Below are positions 46,301-56,153 of a stretch of 64,000 nucleotides of DNA, piece after piece. Positions within the stretch are counted from its first letter, which is position 1. Each line of letters starts with the position of its first letter. Below the pieces are notes generated by a model. That model made no database searches. It was not told the DNA's origin and saw only the letters and a program-made list of their open reading frames with translations. A program made the position numbers and the translations under genes. Origin of the DNA: Cliona cf. orientalis (Eukaryota > Porifera > Demospongiae > Clionaida > Clionaidae); contig OZ005697.1 of NCBI GenBank assembly GCA_963930775.1, forward strand, positions 7,400,292-7,464,291. The letters are read 5' to 3'.

Positions 46301-49300
46301 GATGTTATACTTAAAACATCTTCATGTGGTTAAAAATATCATACCTCACAAAAGAGGGCCCATGGACAGTGCACCTTACATTGGGCCAAGATTGGGGATA
46401 TTCAAGCTATCAGTATCACATTTAGATATGAAAGAGCGCCCAGGTAAGTTACCCATGCTATCTTCATAATATAAATTCGAATAGTAGCAGTCGCTACTAT
46501 TGATTTCAGCCTTATTCAAGCACGGTTACCAATGGAGAGCAAGGGTGGCTGGCTATCGGGCCAATAATTCACTGTATGTTGTTGACAGTAGCCGTATTAA
46601 GTGGGCATGGTTACGATCGTTAGCCGTGCACTATCATTTATAATTTGTCCTGAAACACGGTATAAAGCTAGCTAGGCTTAGTTTTACGACTGTTTGGCAT
46701 CGAAATATTCGAAGTTCGGTCCTCATAAACCAGCCATGCATTTGAGCTAGGACAGATACACATGGGCGCATATTCAAATAAACATTAGACCTTAGCAGGA
46801 AATTGAGCCCAAAGTGGGGGGTGGGCTGACATTCAATAGTGGGCCCTCTTTCACGAGGGTGCGGTATGAATAAGAGATATCTATTCTTCAGTGACTTCTA
46901 CTGTATAGCAGATGGAGGGTTTACCTACATATGTATTCCCACCACATGAATGCACAGCCATAGTCTTTGCCGAGACATGTGATTTATACGGTGGCCGAGA
47001 AGGACACTGCCGTGGCGGCCCAAGCCGCGTTGGGGCCGCCAGAAAGCCGCCGTTGGCCGCCAAAGGGCCGCCCATCGGCTGCGGCTGGCCGCCGCGGCTC
47101 AGCCGCGCCCGCCAAAACTTTAAAATCGATATTCAGTTCACTAATGGTTAACTGGACAACGTTAGGTGAGGTCTAGATCATTGCGTTTACTCGGGAATTC
47201 AGCCCTCCGCGTGTTTGTCAGAAAAATAAACGCTGCGGTGGGGGTAATCGAGAGGGAAAGGTTTATGTGACGTCTACCACCCTTTCTTTATCAGTATTGA
47301 TCGTTCTCGTGCCTAAAGCGTGCGCTTAAACGCTGCGGTGGGCGTGGTCTGGTAAGTTAGTTCCGCGTGCGCATGGGCAGAAAGCACGCGGTTGATAGCA
47401 GTGACCAACAAGCATTTTAGCCCCTGTACCCAGTATCGATCGAATCCAAACGAGGCCGAGTCCGTTTCTTTGTTGTACTTGATCGCCGTTCTGTGCCCAG
47501 ATGCCTATGCATATCGTGCGGACGATGACAAAGACAGACCGACAAACTGACCGCTTGCGCATGCGTGTGGGATAATAGTCTAGTTAACCAGTCGTAAGCT
47601 AGAGAATCAATTTTCAAACAGATTGGCGGGCGCGGCTGAGCCGCGGCGGCCAGCCACAGCCGATGGGCGGCCCTTTGGCGGCCAACGGCGGCTCTCGGGC
47701 GGCCCACGGCGGCTTTGGCCGCCGCGGCAGTGTCCTTCTCGGCCACCGTAGATTTAGCTTCTTGATTCGTAGTGAATGGGGAGGAGGGAAAATGGCAAAG
47801 AGAAAACATGTCCGCTACGAACTGTAGGGTGCATTATATGTATGCTATATTTAATAATCATCATGTGCAATAATATAATCATGATTGGTTCAGTATGCAT
47901 GATGGGCTGCAACTCCGTGTAATCAATACATGTATGATTGGTGACCTTTACCTGTGGTATAACAGTGCAAGCTAATCAATGGAGCAATCAACACCCCCAG
48001 GGATCATAGGGAGCATTATTAGGCTTATTATCAAGCACTCAGTTTGATATGGTATTCATTGTACATGTATAATTATATCAAAAACAAACCTTGGTTTAAT
48101 TTTGCTTCTTGTTCATTTGCTTGAGTCTCATGCTTCTCGACCCTCTCCTTCCACTTCCGGATTCCTTTCTCAGCATCCTCCACCTCAGATGTTGGGGCGT
48201 CAGTAATCTGCCCCAACATCTCAAGCCTCTGTTTAAAGAGAACATGAACACATCACTACCACTTCAACAACTACCATCATAACACAATCACTAATGGGAG
48301 GGCCAACAAATTTAATTAATACACTAACGTATGTACATGTCCACTGTACTGTATTCCTCCACTTGAAACAGCAAGCACCACAATACACACACAGACAAAC
48401 TGATAAGAGTGTTTGTATGGGATACTAAAATGGAGAGTAGCTAACGTGCACAGAGCACAGGGATGTGTGTCTATTGTAGGTGCAGCTGGTTTCAAGCTGA
48501 GCATGTACTCCATTACTCCAGCTAGCACAGCTGGTAAAGAGCACCTACCATACATACTGCAGGCATAAGGTGACAACTACAGAGCTAGCCACCGTCACTG
48601 GAGTCAGTCATGAAGGAGGCTAGGAGACACCTCTGCACTTTGCTCCCTACATGCTTTGTATATGGTCAATATATACATGTATGAATTTAGACTAGTTGTG
48701 GTTTTATGTTCGAAACATAAGTAGCTTTTCTATTAATTCTGACGATAACATTGTGTCAGTGGTATCAGTGGATCACTAGTTCACAGACTAACAGTCCCTG
48801 ACAACATACAAGGTCTAAGATGTTGTATAATAATTTAGTGCAACAAGCATGACACAACATACTCAAATGCACGCTGACTGACACACTACAGTTTATCTCA
48901 AACCTACCCCGGCCATGCATGTTGTGGTACATTTCACAACCCAACCCTAATTCAGGTAACAGTTGAATGGGAGTCAGTGAGCACCAATTAGGACACACTT
49001 AGTGCATGGCTTCTCAATGTTCACAACTACCATACATACACTCCACAGTCTACCTCACACACCAGTACTCACCAGTTCATAGGCTCTTTGGTCTAACTGT
49101 GCCTCTGCCTTCAACTGTGAGCAATGAGAGAGAAAAAGATCAAGTATGAATGATAATTTGAAGGTTGACCAAAGTAGCTACTAGATGTAACTCCATAACT
49201 GAGGTAAGATCAGTAGCTAGTGCGGTGGCTTTACCACTTATTTCATGGCATCAATTACATCATGGACACTTCCATGCAACAAGAGACATCCAACCATGTC

Positions 49301-52300
49301 TTCCCAGGGGTGGATCTAGGATTTTTAGTATGGTGGGGTTGTAGGTTTAATTGCGTGCGAAGCGCGTGAAATTTTTGCGACCACGCCCACTTTTAATGAG
49401 CCACGCCCACTTTTAGTCGCCCCAGATGACCTAGTAACACTGCAGTAACACTGTAGACATAGAGCTTTACCACGCCTAGCACCACAGCTGACTCTTGTGG
49501 TCTATAGTAGATTATTCATAGCTGAAGCCACGTTCAGGGTGTACCACTAACCACCGTGCACCACCTGTTGGTTTGAGGCCAATTATGTACTACACAGCTT
49601 GTCTGCTGCTAAACATACAGTGGCAGCTACTGTGTCAAGCTATAGTAAGCCTTGTATATAAGTGGGAGGGGCTGCTCAAAATCATTTGGGGGGGGGGGGG
49701 TTGCAACCCCAGCAACCCCCCCCCCCTAGATCCGCCCCTGCTTCCACGGGTAAGCAACTGGAGGTACATTATATTACTAAATTGACAAGCTTTGTGTATT
49801 TATAATCTGATAATTATATGGGAAGGTACACATACATGTAAGTCAACTAGCTAGGAGAAGATTAAACCTACTAGTGATCATGTACACCCTAGTAGCAGCC
49901 ATTTTTTCATACAGATCTGTACATATAATACATACAGAGGGGTGTGGTTTGTTAATTATCAATAAAGTGAGTGCTAGCATGAAATAGGGGAATTCCCCTC
50001 CCACACTCTCCAACATGTGACTGGTCCAAATCAGCCATAATGGTTGGTGAGGGTGTGAGATGTTAATGACCAGAACACAGCCTCCCACGGATTACCACAC
50101 ACCTAATGCATCCATAATCACAACAGCGGAGTAGACACACATGGAATATTAATGTAAAAACGCATCCACTAGTTTATACTATAAAATTGATACAGTGGAA
50201 CCCCGTTTAGCCGACACCCCTCAATGGCGGACACCTGCGATATAATGGATAATTCTGAATGTCCGGATTGTATTTCCATAGACTTCAATACACCCTCAAC
50301 AGTGGACAACCCACTATTCCGTATAACAGACACTTATTTTGGTCCCGTTTGAGCCTGCGCAAATAGTGAACAACCTCGCCATAATGGACAATTAGGCCAC
50401 ACCCACCATTAAAATCGGTTGGTTTCAGCGACCAGTAATTACAGTAAAGCCTAAATATGTTTCATATTCTTGCTTAAAAGCTGTCAGTTGACAGATCTCT
50501 CATCAATACGGTCTTCATCGTCGTCCACAGTAGTGCTTTCTCATAGCTGGCCGCGATTGTAGGAGGGGCGTGGTCAACCACTAACCCCTGAGCTAAGGAC
50601 ACCTCGCTATAACAGATAAAATTTTTGGTCCCAATGGTGTCCACTTTAGAGGGGCTCCACTGTATGTGTTATTAAATAAGAATGTAACCATACCGCACTG
50701 CACTAATGCTCAGTTCATGGCAAACAACAGCTTGGATTAATATGATCACCACATTTAATTCCTCTGTCTTACCTGTCTTGAGGCAGCCAGATCTCTCTTT
50801 ATCTGAGTGATCTCCAGCTCCTGGGAGAGCACACTCCTCTCTTCTTCATTACTGGCCCGGCTCAGTTTACCCTCGAGTTCACGTGCTTGCTGCATATGAG
50901 GATTGCAAGAACCACACCCACCCACTCTCACTCATGACTAGTCTAGCCAGCTATAGACCCCTCCAGTAATTTCCACATACACACACTTTACAGTCCTCAT
51001 AGTCAAAAAACTCAAACAAGACTAGCTCATCAACAACTTACATACCTGACGCAATCCTATCCATTCATCCTGCAAACAATGAGATAGACTACAATCATCA
51101 CTCTGATCACAAATTATCAAGTAAGTACATTACATAGCAGCATAGGAATACACAACATTAACACTCTACACACATGAACAGTGTTAGGCCTACAACTAGG
51201 CATTCAGCCTCCCCAGCCAATAATCTCAACACCAACTACAATGGAGGCCAACTGACTAGCTACTTAGTTAGGACAACAATCTGACTTACAACATGGTGCA
51301 GAACTTTCTCCTGCAATGAGAGAAATAGTCACAGGCATAATACATGTACACATTTTATACACATAAACGGATAATGCCATGATACATGTAGCTAGTCATT
51401 GTTGAGGAGGGCCTTTACTCATGCACCCAACTGTTTATGCACGGTGTGACTAGGGTGGATACACCTCCATGGAGGAAGAGCATTATGCCCTAATTAGTGA
51501 TGCTTTAGGGAAACCTTATTAATGTCCAAACATGTAGCCAATTAAATCCTAGTGATATTGAAGAGGGTGAATAATAAAATATGCTGACCCCAAAATATCC
51601 AATTATATTTGCACAATTTTGTATTTACATGCAAGAGGTAACTAAATTCATCAATACTTCTTGATCACAAAGTATTCCGTAAAAATTAGTAGCTAAATAA
51701 ATGGTGGTGTATCCTTGTTCTGAATTTGCACATGTGGTCAATATGGGTAAAACTAGTCATAAAACACCAACGTCAAGAGATGGAGGGGTTGAAAGAGCAC
51801 AGTGAAATAACAAAGCACATGCTACATGGCTCATTAAAACCCCTCCCTCTGATAAAGACGCAATTCTTAGCGTCATGACTAGGTTGAGTTATGCCACTCA
51901 CAACAGCCAATGTACTAAACAAAACATGTCCCTCATCATAAATGTGGAGCATAATCACTTTGACCCATTAAGAAGCACTGTGTATCATAACAATATCTTA
52001 CCACATGCTGCTTGCACTCTGGATCATTTGGATACGCTTCCTGCAAAAGGAACAAGAAACACAGCACTCATGTCAGTGTCAGCTGAAGGCATCTCTAGCT
52101 ACACACACACACACTCTGGGGGGCCAGCCCCTTCACAAGAGAGAGGAAGGGTCTGGTGTCATGACTATACGCCAGTTGTTCCAGTGCATAATATTATGCA
52201 ATACATGTACTTTTTACACGGTGTGCAAATCACACTCATGAAGCTCTAGCAACTGGTTGGTCAGAACAAATGGTATGTACAGTCCAAATAAATGATTGAG

Positions 52301-53342
52301 TCTGTCACCTGGTTTGTCAGCCTGTGCATTTGGGTCAGCCACATAATAATATTGGTGATGACGTGGAGCAATCTGATTGGGCAGTGCTCCTGGCTGCAGC
52401 AGTACAACTCAGGCATAGTCATGACACCAGCAGACACAAGCACAATATGCTGGCATTGCTTTGGGCATAATAGGTGGTTTTGTTATGCCAGCATAATGCC
52501 GGCATAATAGGGTTGAAATATGAGGTAGCTAGTCAGGTAATCAACCGAGTACATAGTACTCTTCTATTATTAATTTTAGAGAGTAGTGTAGTCTAGTATG
52601 GCTGTAGTTTATCTTTTCTGGGTAGTTATGTGAATAAAGCTGTCATAAAGTGTAAGTTTCCAAACGAATTATCACAGATTAATATGCAAAATATTAATCT
52701 GTGAGAGGAATTAAGAGCATAATAGGTACAAAACAATGAGCACAATTGGCTTGGTTTTGGCATAGCACAATTAAAAAGCATAATGTGCGTGTGCCTAGAC
52801 ACCAGACCCATCCTCTCTTATGAAGGGGCTGGCCTGCCAGACTAACACAGACAGTGGTGAGTTGAGCCTCAGGCCTGGCACTTCACTCTGGCTAGCCTGG
52901 GCGGCCACCCCACAGCTAGGAATCAGCTACAGCAACCTCTTCTAATGCAACTAGCTACTCTGACACTGGAAACTGCACTCATGCAGCATGTGGTAGTACT
53001 AGATGGAGATTGTTATTAGCCAGCCATGGTCAGTTGCCAGGCAGATTTCAGTGACTTCTGCCATCACGAACTCATACTGATGATACATAGGCGTAGGAAC
53101 CATGGGGGCTCCGGGGGCTCATGCCCCCCTTTATTTTTAGGAGTATGCCTTATGTTTAAGTACTACATTATTTAGGTCCTTTCCTGCAGAGTCCCCCTTT
53201 GCAAAATCATGTTCCTACGCTTTTGTGATAGCTACATGTAGCTATGTATAGTGTAATATGTAGGTGATAATTTATAAAAATTAGTTCAATAACTCACGTT
53301 GAATCTTGCTTCAAATGCCTTCTTGTCCCAAGAAGATGCCAT
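43313..53342 (-). CDS. Coiled-coil, Roc-like GTPase/COR, death-domain protein (11 exons)
   Basis: Minus-strand exons from GT/AG sites: 53342-53298, 52040-52002, 51310-51290, 51069-51046, 50889-50773, 49114-49073, 48228-48090, 46221-43981, 43910-43845, 43774-43709, 43629-43313; 3117 nt, exactly 1039 codons including stop. Residues 1-142 are helical and become a coiled coil (QARELEGKLSRAS; ELEITQIKRDLAAS). The big exon has a P-loop (GLPGVGKT, ~174), a switch II-like DSGGQPQYHELLP (~361), a THLD base-recognition motif (~435) and a COR-like winged-helix region. The last exon is a death domain (MHKWRDVGNLVV to ELRNAV). Roc-COR-death order is that of DAPK1's C-terminal half and ROCO relatives, without kinase or ankyrins. 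It is probably a cytosolic innate or cell-death signalling switch. Between P-loop and switch II lies an unusual ~180-residue insertion. Confidence 0.8.
46339..46872. mobile_element. MITE in intron 7, AAAGAGGGCCCA termini
   Basis: Inverted ends: atacctcacaaaagagggcc on the left and agtgggccctctttcacgag through gcggtatg on the right. About 530 bp, inside the long intron between the coiled-coil exon and the GTPase exon. Target duplication not resolved. Confidence 0.55.
46989..47748. mobile_element. TA-flanked element with GC-rich ~125-bp inverted arms, CGGTGGCCGAGAAGGACAC ends
   Basis: Left arm 46989-47115 and right arm 47622-47748 are inverted repeats full of GGCCGCC/GGCGGCC. Immediately outside is TA on both sides. 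The terminal 19 bases (CGGTGGCCGAGAAGGACAC) match those of 10115-12019 at 16 of 19 positions. Between the arms, gctgcggtggg occurs twice (47231 and 47332). No coding capacity. It sits in intron 7 of the death-domain gene. Confidence 0.7.
49305..49740. mobile_element. MITE with CAGGGG-GGATCTAG ends
   Basis: 436 bp in intron 6. The left end is caggggtggatctagg and the right end ctagatccgcccctg. cttcc is duplicated outside (49300-49304, 49741-49745). The interior has ccacgcccacttttaatgag and a G12/C13 pair near the right end that can fold back. It is closely flanked by featureless intron sequence. Confidence 0.7.
50193..50662. mobile_element. Tc1/pogo-type MITE, TA-flanked, CAGTGGA(A/G)CCCC ends
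   Basis: 470 bp, TA on both sides (50191-50192, 50663-50664). The terminal repeats are cagtggaaccccgtttagcc and the complement of ggggctccactg. The interior repeats phrases such as ataatggacaatt and gcggacacctgcgat. This end sequence is typical of Tc1/pogo-related MITEs of invertebrates. It sits in the intron between exons 5 and 6 of the death-domain gene. Confidence 0.8.
53086..53225. mobile_element. MITE, CATAGG-GT-GGAAC family (copy 2)
   Basis: 140 bp, ends cataggcgtaggaacc and gttcctacgcttttg, target tgata duplicated (53081-53085, 53226-53230). It lies in the first intron of the death-domain gene, ~70 bp from the end of exon 1. Same family as 36146-36306. Confidence 0.8.
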
Positions 53343-54508
53343 ACTTCTGGATCTCGGTCACGCCCTTCTTCTTCTCTAATAACCCGAATCTCCTAGTAAA
53401 ATTGAATATTCATGTTCAACTCGGAACGCGCTCCGTGAGTGTTTGTGTGCCTGTGTGTCAGCGAAGGCCTCCCTGGAGTGCTCACAATGCGGCCAAGGTC
53501 AATCTCAACTCCGTGAACTATTCACTACTTTATATTCTCTCTGTCTTGTCGCCCTCACGCATGATATACTGTTTGCATTGGTTTACGGTTGGCAATGTCA
53601 AGGGTGAGGAGCAGGTTGATTTCCCTACTCTAAATCATGCATGTACATAAAAGAACAGCAGTAAAACATAAAATTTGAATTACCGTATATCTGATTGCCC
53701 CCTTTTGAAGAACGATATTGGCAATCGTCCATAATTTTTAAAAATTGTATATACGTTTAATTTTTGTAAATTATTCAATGTATGTCTCCCTACAGGTTGG
53801 CTGTGGTGGCACATTTAGTGCCTGGATCTTAATTTCTCTTCAGTAGAACTTTAAAGAGATTGTTGTGACAAGTGAGCTAGGGTGAACTGGAGTGAGGTAG
53901 GTTGAATAAAAATTAATGAAACAATGATTTTGGATGATGTTAGGTGTCAGCTATTCTCCTCTGCTCTACCAGTCCACTGGTGGAGGGGGAGGAAGGTATA
54001 CTAAATCTTTCATTACAAGACTAGCTGGACATTCCTTCTAATTATAGCCAATTACAAGCTACTATCAGCTGCAGATTTACACCTACGGACTTTCCTACAC
54101 TGTGGCTATGGTTTATCAGCTACTATAGAGATGACTCTTAGCTGATGCTTACTTCGGTAAATAACTCGTTTTTGGAGTTACTATTGCCAATGGTATGATT
54201 TTCTACAGAATCAAGTACCATCTAAGTACCTGCACACCAAGATCCGTAACATAATTCCTGCCGCAAGTCTGTGACATTTAAGCTTATTCATAGCTTGTTC
54301 TGATACTCCCTATATTATATACAGTACAGCTATTGAGCATGCTCAGGAGACGGAGGGGTAAAACCCACAATAACTCCGTCATTATTTGCTCTATTTGAAC
54401 GGTACGGACAATATTGAAATCAGCAATGTTCAAGCTTTTCAGCGATACCAAACACGATAGGGATAGTAGAAGGTTTACCCGCGACATTTGGTGCAGCGGT
54501 CCGCGAGA
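53343..54508. other. Intergenic region between two divergent genes
   Basis: Separates the death-domain gene (minus) from the small gene starting at 54509 (plus), so it should hold both promoters. No TATA box or known element is positioned convincingly. A short inverted pair around gattgcccccttttgaag and ttggcaatcg is near 53690-53730. Confidence 0.4.
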
Positions 54509-54677
54509 ATGTCGACGACTGTCAAGATCAATAAGTAAGTCCCACATTAACTCATTTTTATATGGATAAAAAGATCATCAAGGCCGGGGGGGGGGGGTGG
54601 AACTATGAACTTATGATCGCGCGGAGCCCATGCATACTACACCTTCCTTCCCATTTCCCACCCTCGCCTGCCGGGAT

Positions 54678-54729
<52 letters not shown>

Positions 54730-55008
54730 CTCTTGCTCACAAACATGATCTTCGTTTAATACATACGCAGCTACCTGCTATACACTCTCAATCACCAGTA
54801 TACTGTATCCAGCACTGATTCTGATCAGGTTATTAGTGAGAAGGATGAACCAACCCCCTTCGAGCATAGACTGGATACAGTGATTTCAAAAGCCGTCACA
54901 CAGTCGTCCCATCTAAAACCTATTGTGAATGATCGACTTCGTTCAATCATCAAAGTCAAACTTTGGCGCATGAAGAAGGAGCTTTCTAACCGTAACAAAC
55001 GACATTAG
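54509..55008 (+). CDS. N-terminal-only paralogue of transposase-like protein B (two exons)
   Basis: Exon 1 is 54509-54534 (MSTTVKIN plus two bases), followed by a strong donor gtaagt. Exon 2 is 54813-55008 after a ccag acceptor; phases agree and give 73 residues ending KLWRMKKELSNRNKRH. B1 (56154-58836) has the same layout: a short exon 1 ending TVRLSIN plus two bases before gtaag, and an exon 2 that reaches KSKLWRMGQLLDKH. Shared exon phase and similarity (PTPFEHRL...VNDRLRSIIKVKLWRM) make it a B relative that stops before the catalytic core. It may be a truncated copy or a stand-alone DNA-binding or regulatory protein. The intron contains a CT microsatellite. Confidence 0.5.
54681..54726. 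repeat. (CT)23 microsatellite
   Basis: Uninterrupted CT dinucleotides, preceded at about 54584 by an 11-14-base G run. Lies in the proposed intron of the small gene at 54509-55008, about 85 bases before its acceptor. Confidence 0.95.
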
Positions 55009-55187
55009 GAAAATTGTGTAGTGCTCTAGGGACATTCCATCAATAATTGCCCGCGTTTATTTTTGTGCAGGTACCCGTTGATGACGTCACAACGTATGGG
55101 TCGATCATGTCAATTTATTGCTAGCTAGCTAGCTAGCTAGTATAGTATATAGCGCTGTACTGTGCATGCTCGAGGCTGGAGAGACTC

Positions 55188-55937
55188 ATGTCACAATCAA
55201 GGCTGAGAAAGAGACCAGCGGTGAACTACCTGGATGATTTACGATTACCTAGGGTCCGAAGAACAAAAACAAAAGCTGCATCACCAGATCGTCTTTACCC
55301 GTTACGAGTTGTGGACGAAGATGAAGTACGAGAGCTGGTTAAAGTTCACTACGAGGGCTACTCTACAAGCTACGACGAATGGAGGGCAAAAGACGACATC
55401 GTAGACTTACACTCTGGTGATGAAACTGGCCATGGAGATGGTGATACGTTCGGTGAGAACACGCCGGAGGCTGGCTCACTAATCAGTCCATTTAATCTCT
55501 ATCGCGAGCTAGTAGTGGGGATTAAGGCTTCCCTCACCAGTGGCAGAAAGAAAAGCCCCCACATCAGACTAAGAATGCCTTTTGACAGGCTAATATTCGA
55601 TGGTGGATTAAAGGCCAGAGCAGTGGAAGCAGGAGGAGGGAAGTATACCATCAAGCAGTACCAAGATCTACAAGATATCTTGGGAGAAGGATGGTATTAC
55701 AGAGGACTCAATGAACATGGAGATTTCTGCTTTGTCATACTCCGATCGATACGCTTCCACCTATACCAAAGACGACCTATTGCTGATTATCAACCCTTAA
55801 AGGAGGGTGACGAAGTATGTACAAAAGCAGTACACCACCCAGGCTACATGCTTGCCTTTGATTTTGTCCGAGGTGATGGCACAAGAGAAGATTTTCATCA
55901 CCATGATCATGGTGCTTTTTTGCCACCAGACGACTAG
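55188..55937 (+). CDS. Protein A1: chromobarrel-like protein, partner of B1
   Basis: 249 residues, single exon, ATG at 55188. The basic N-terminus (SRLRKRP; RVRRTKTKA) suggests nuclear location. Residues 33-75 (DRLYPLRVV, then VKVHYEGYSTSYDEW, then DDIVDL) resemble a chromobarrel/Tudor-knot fold as in MRG15 and MOF, with aromatic candidates for a methyl-lysine cage at Y37, Y55, Y58, Y62 and W65. A second conserved region (about 100-235) contains FDGGLKARA, YQDLQDILGEGWYYRGL, GDFCFVIL and FVRGDG; I do not recognise it. The C-terminus is His/Asp-rich. It faces B1 tail to tail, 216 bp apart. A2 (62045-62746) is a paralogue in the same relation to B2. It probably reads chromatin for the B protein. 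Confidence 0.75.
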   Translation: MSQSRLRKRPAVNYLDDLRLPRVRRTKTKAASPDRLYPLRVVDEDEVRELVKVHYEGYSTSYDEWRAKDDIVDLHSGDETGHGDGDTFGENTPEAGSLISPFNLYRELVVGIKASLTSGRKKSPHIRLRMPFDRLIFDGGLKARAVEAGGGKYTIKQYQDLQDILGEGWYYRGLNEHGDFCFVILRSIRFHLYQRRPIADYQPLKEGDEVCTKAVHHPGYMLAFDFVRGDGTREDFHHHDHGAFLPPDD

Positions 55938-56153
55938 CTGCTAGTGTATGGTAGCTACTATGTATATCAATTTTTATTATAGATTCATTATTATGACATT
56001 AAACCAAGTTGAATAATAATATAATACACAAAGTAGCTAATATTATTACAGGTGAGAGAGTGGGTGTGTGCATGAGAGAGAGAGTGGAAGCAAACAACTG
56101 AGTTGTGTATGTACATGTAGCTACTTGGTATGGTGGGTTGCAGCTTGTAACGA

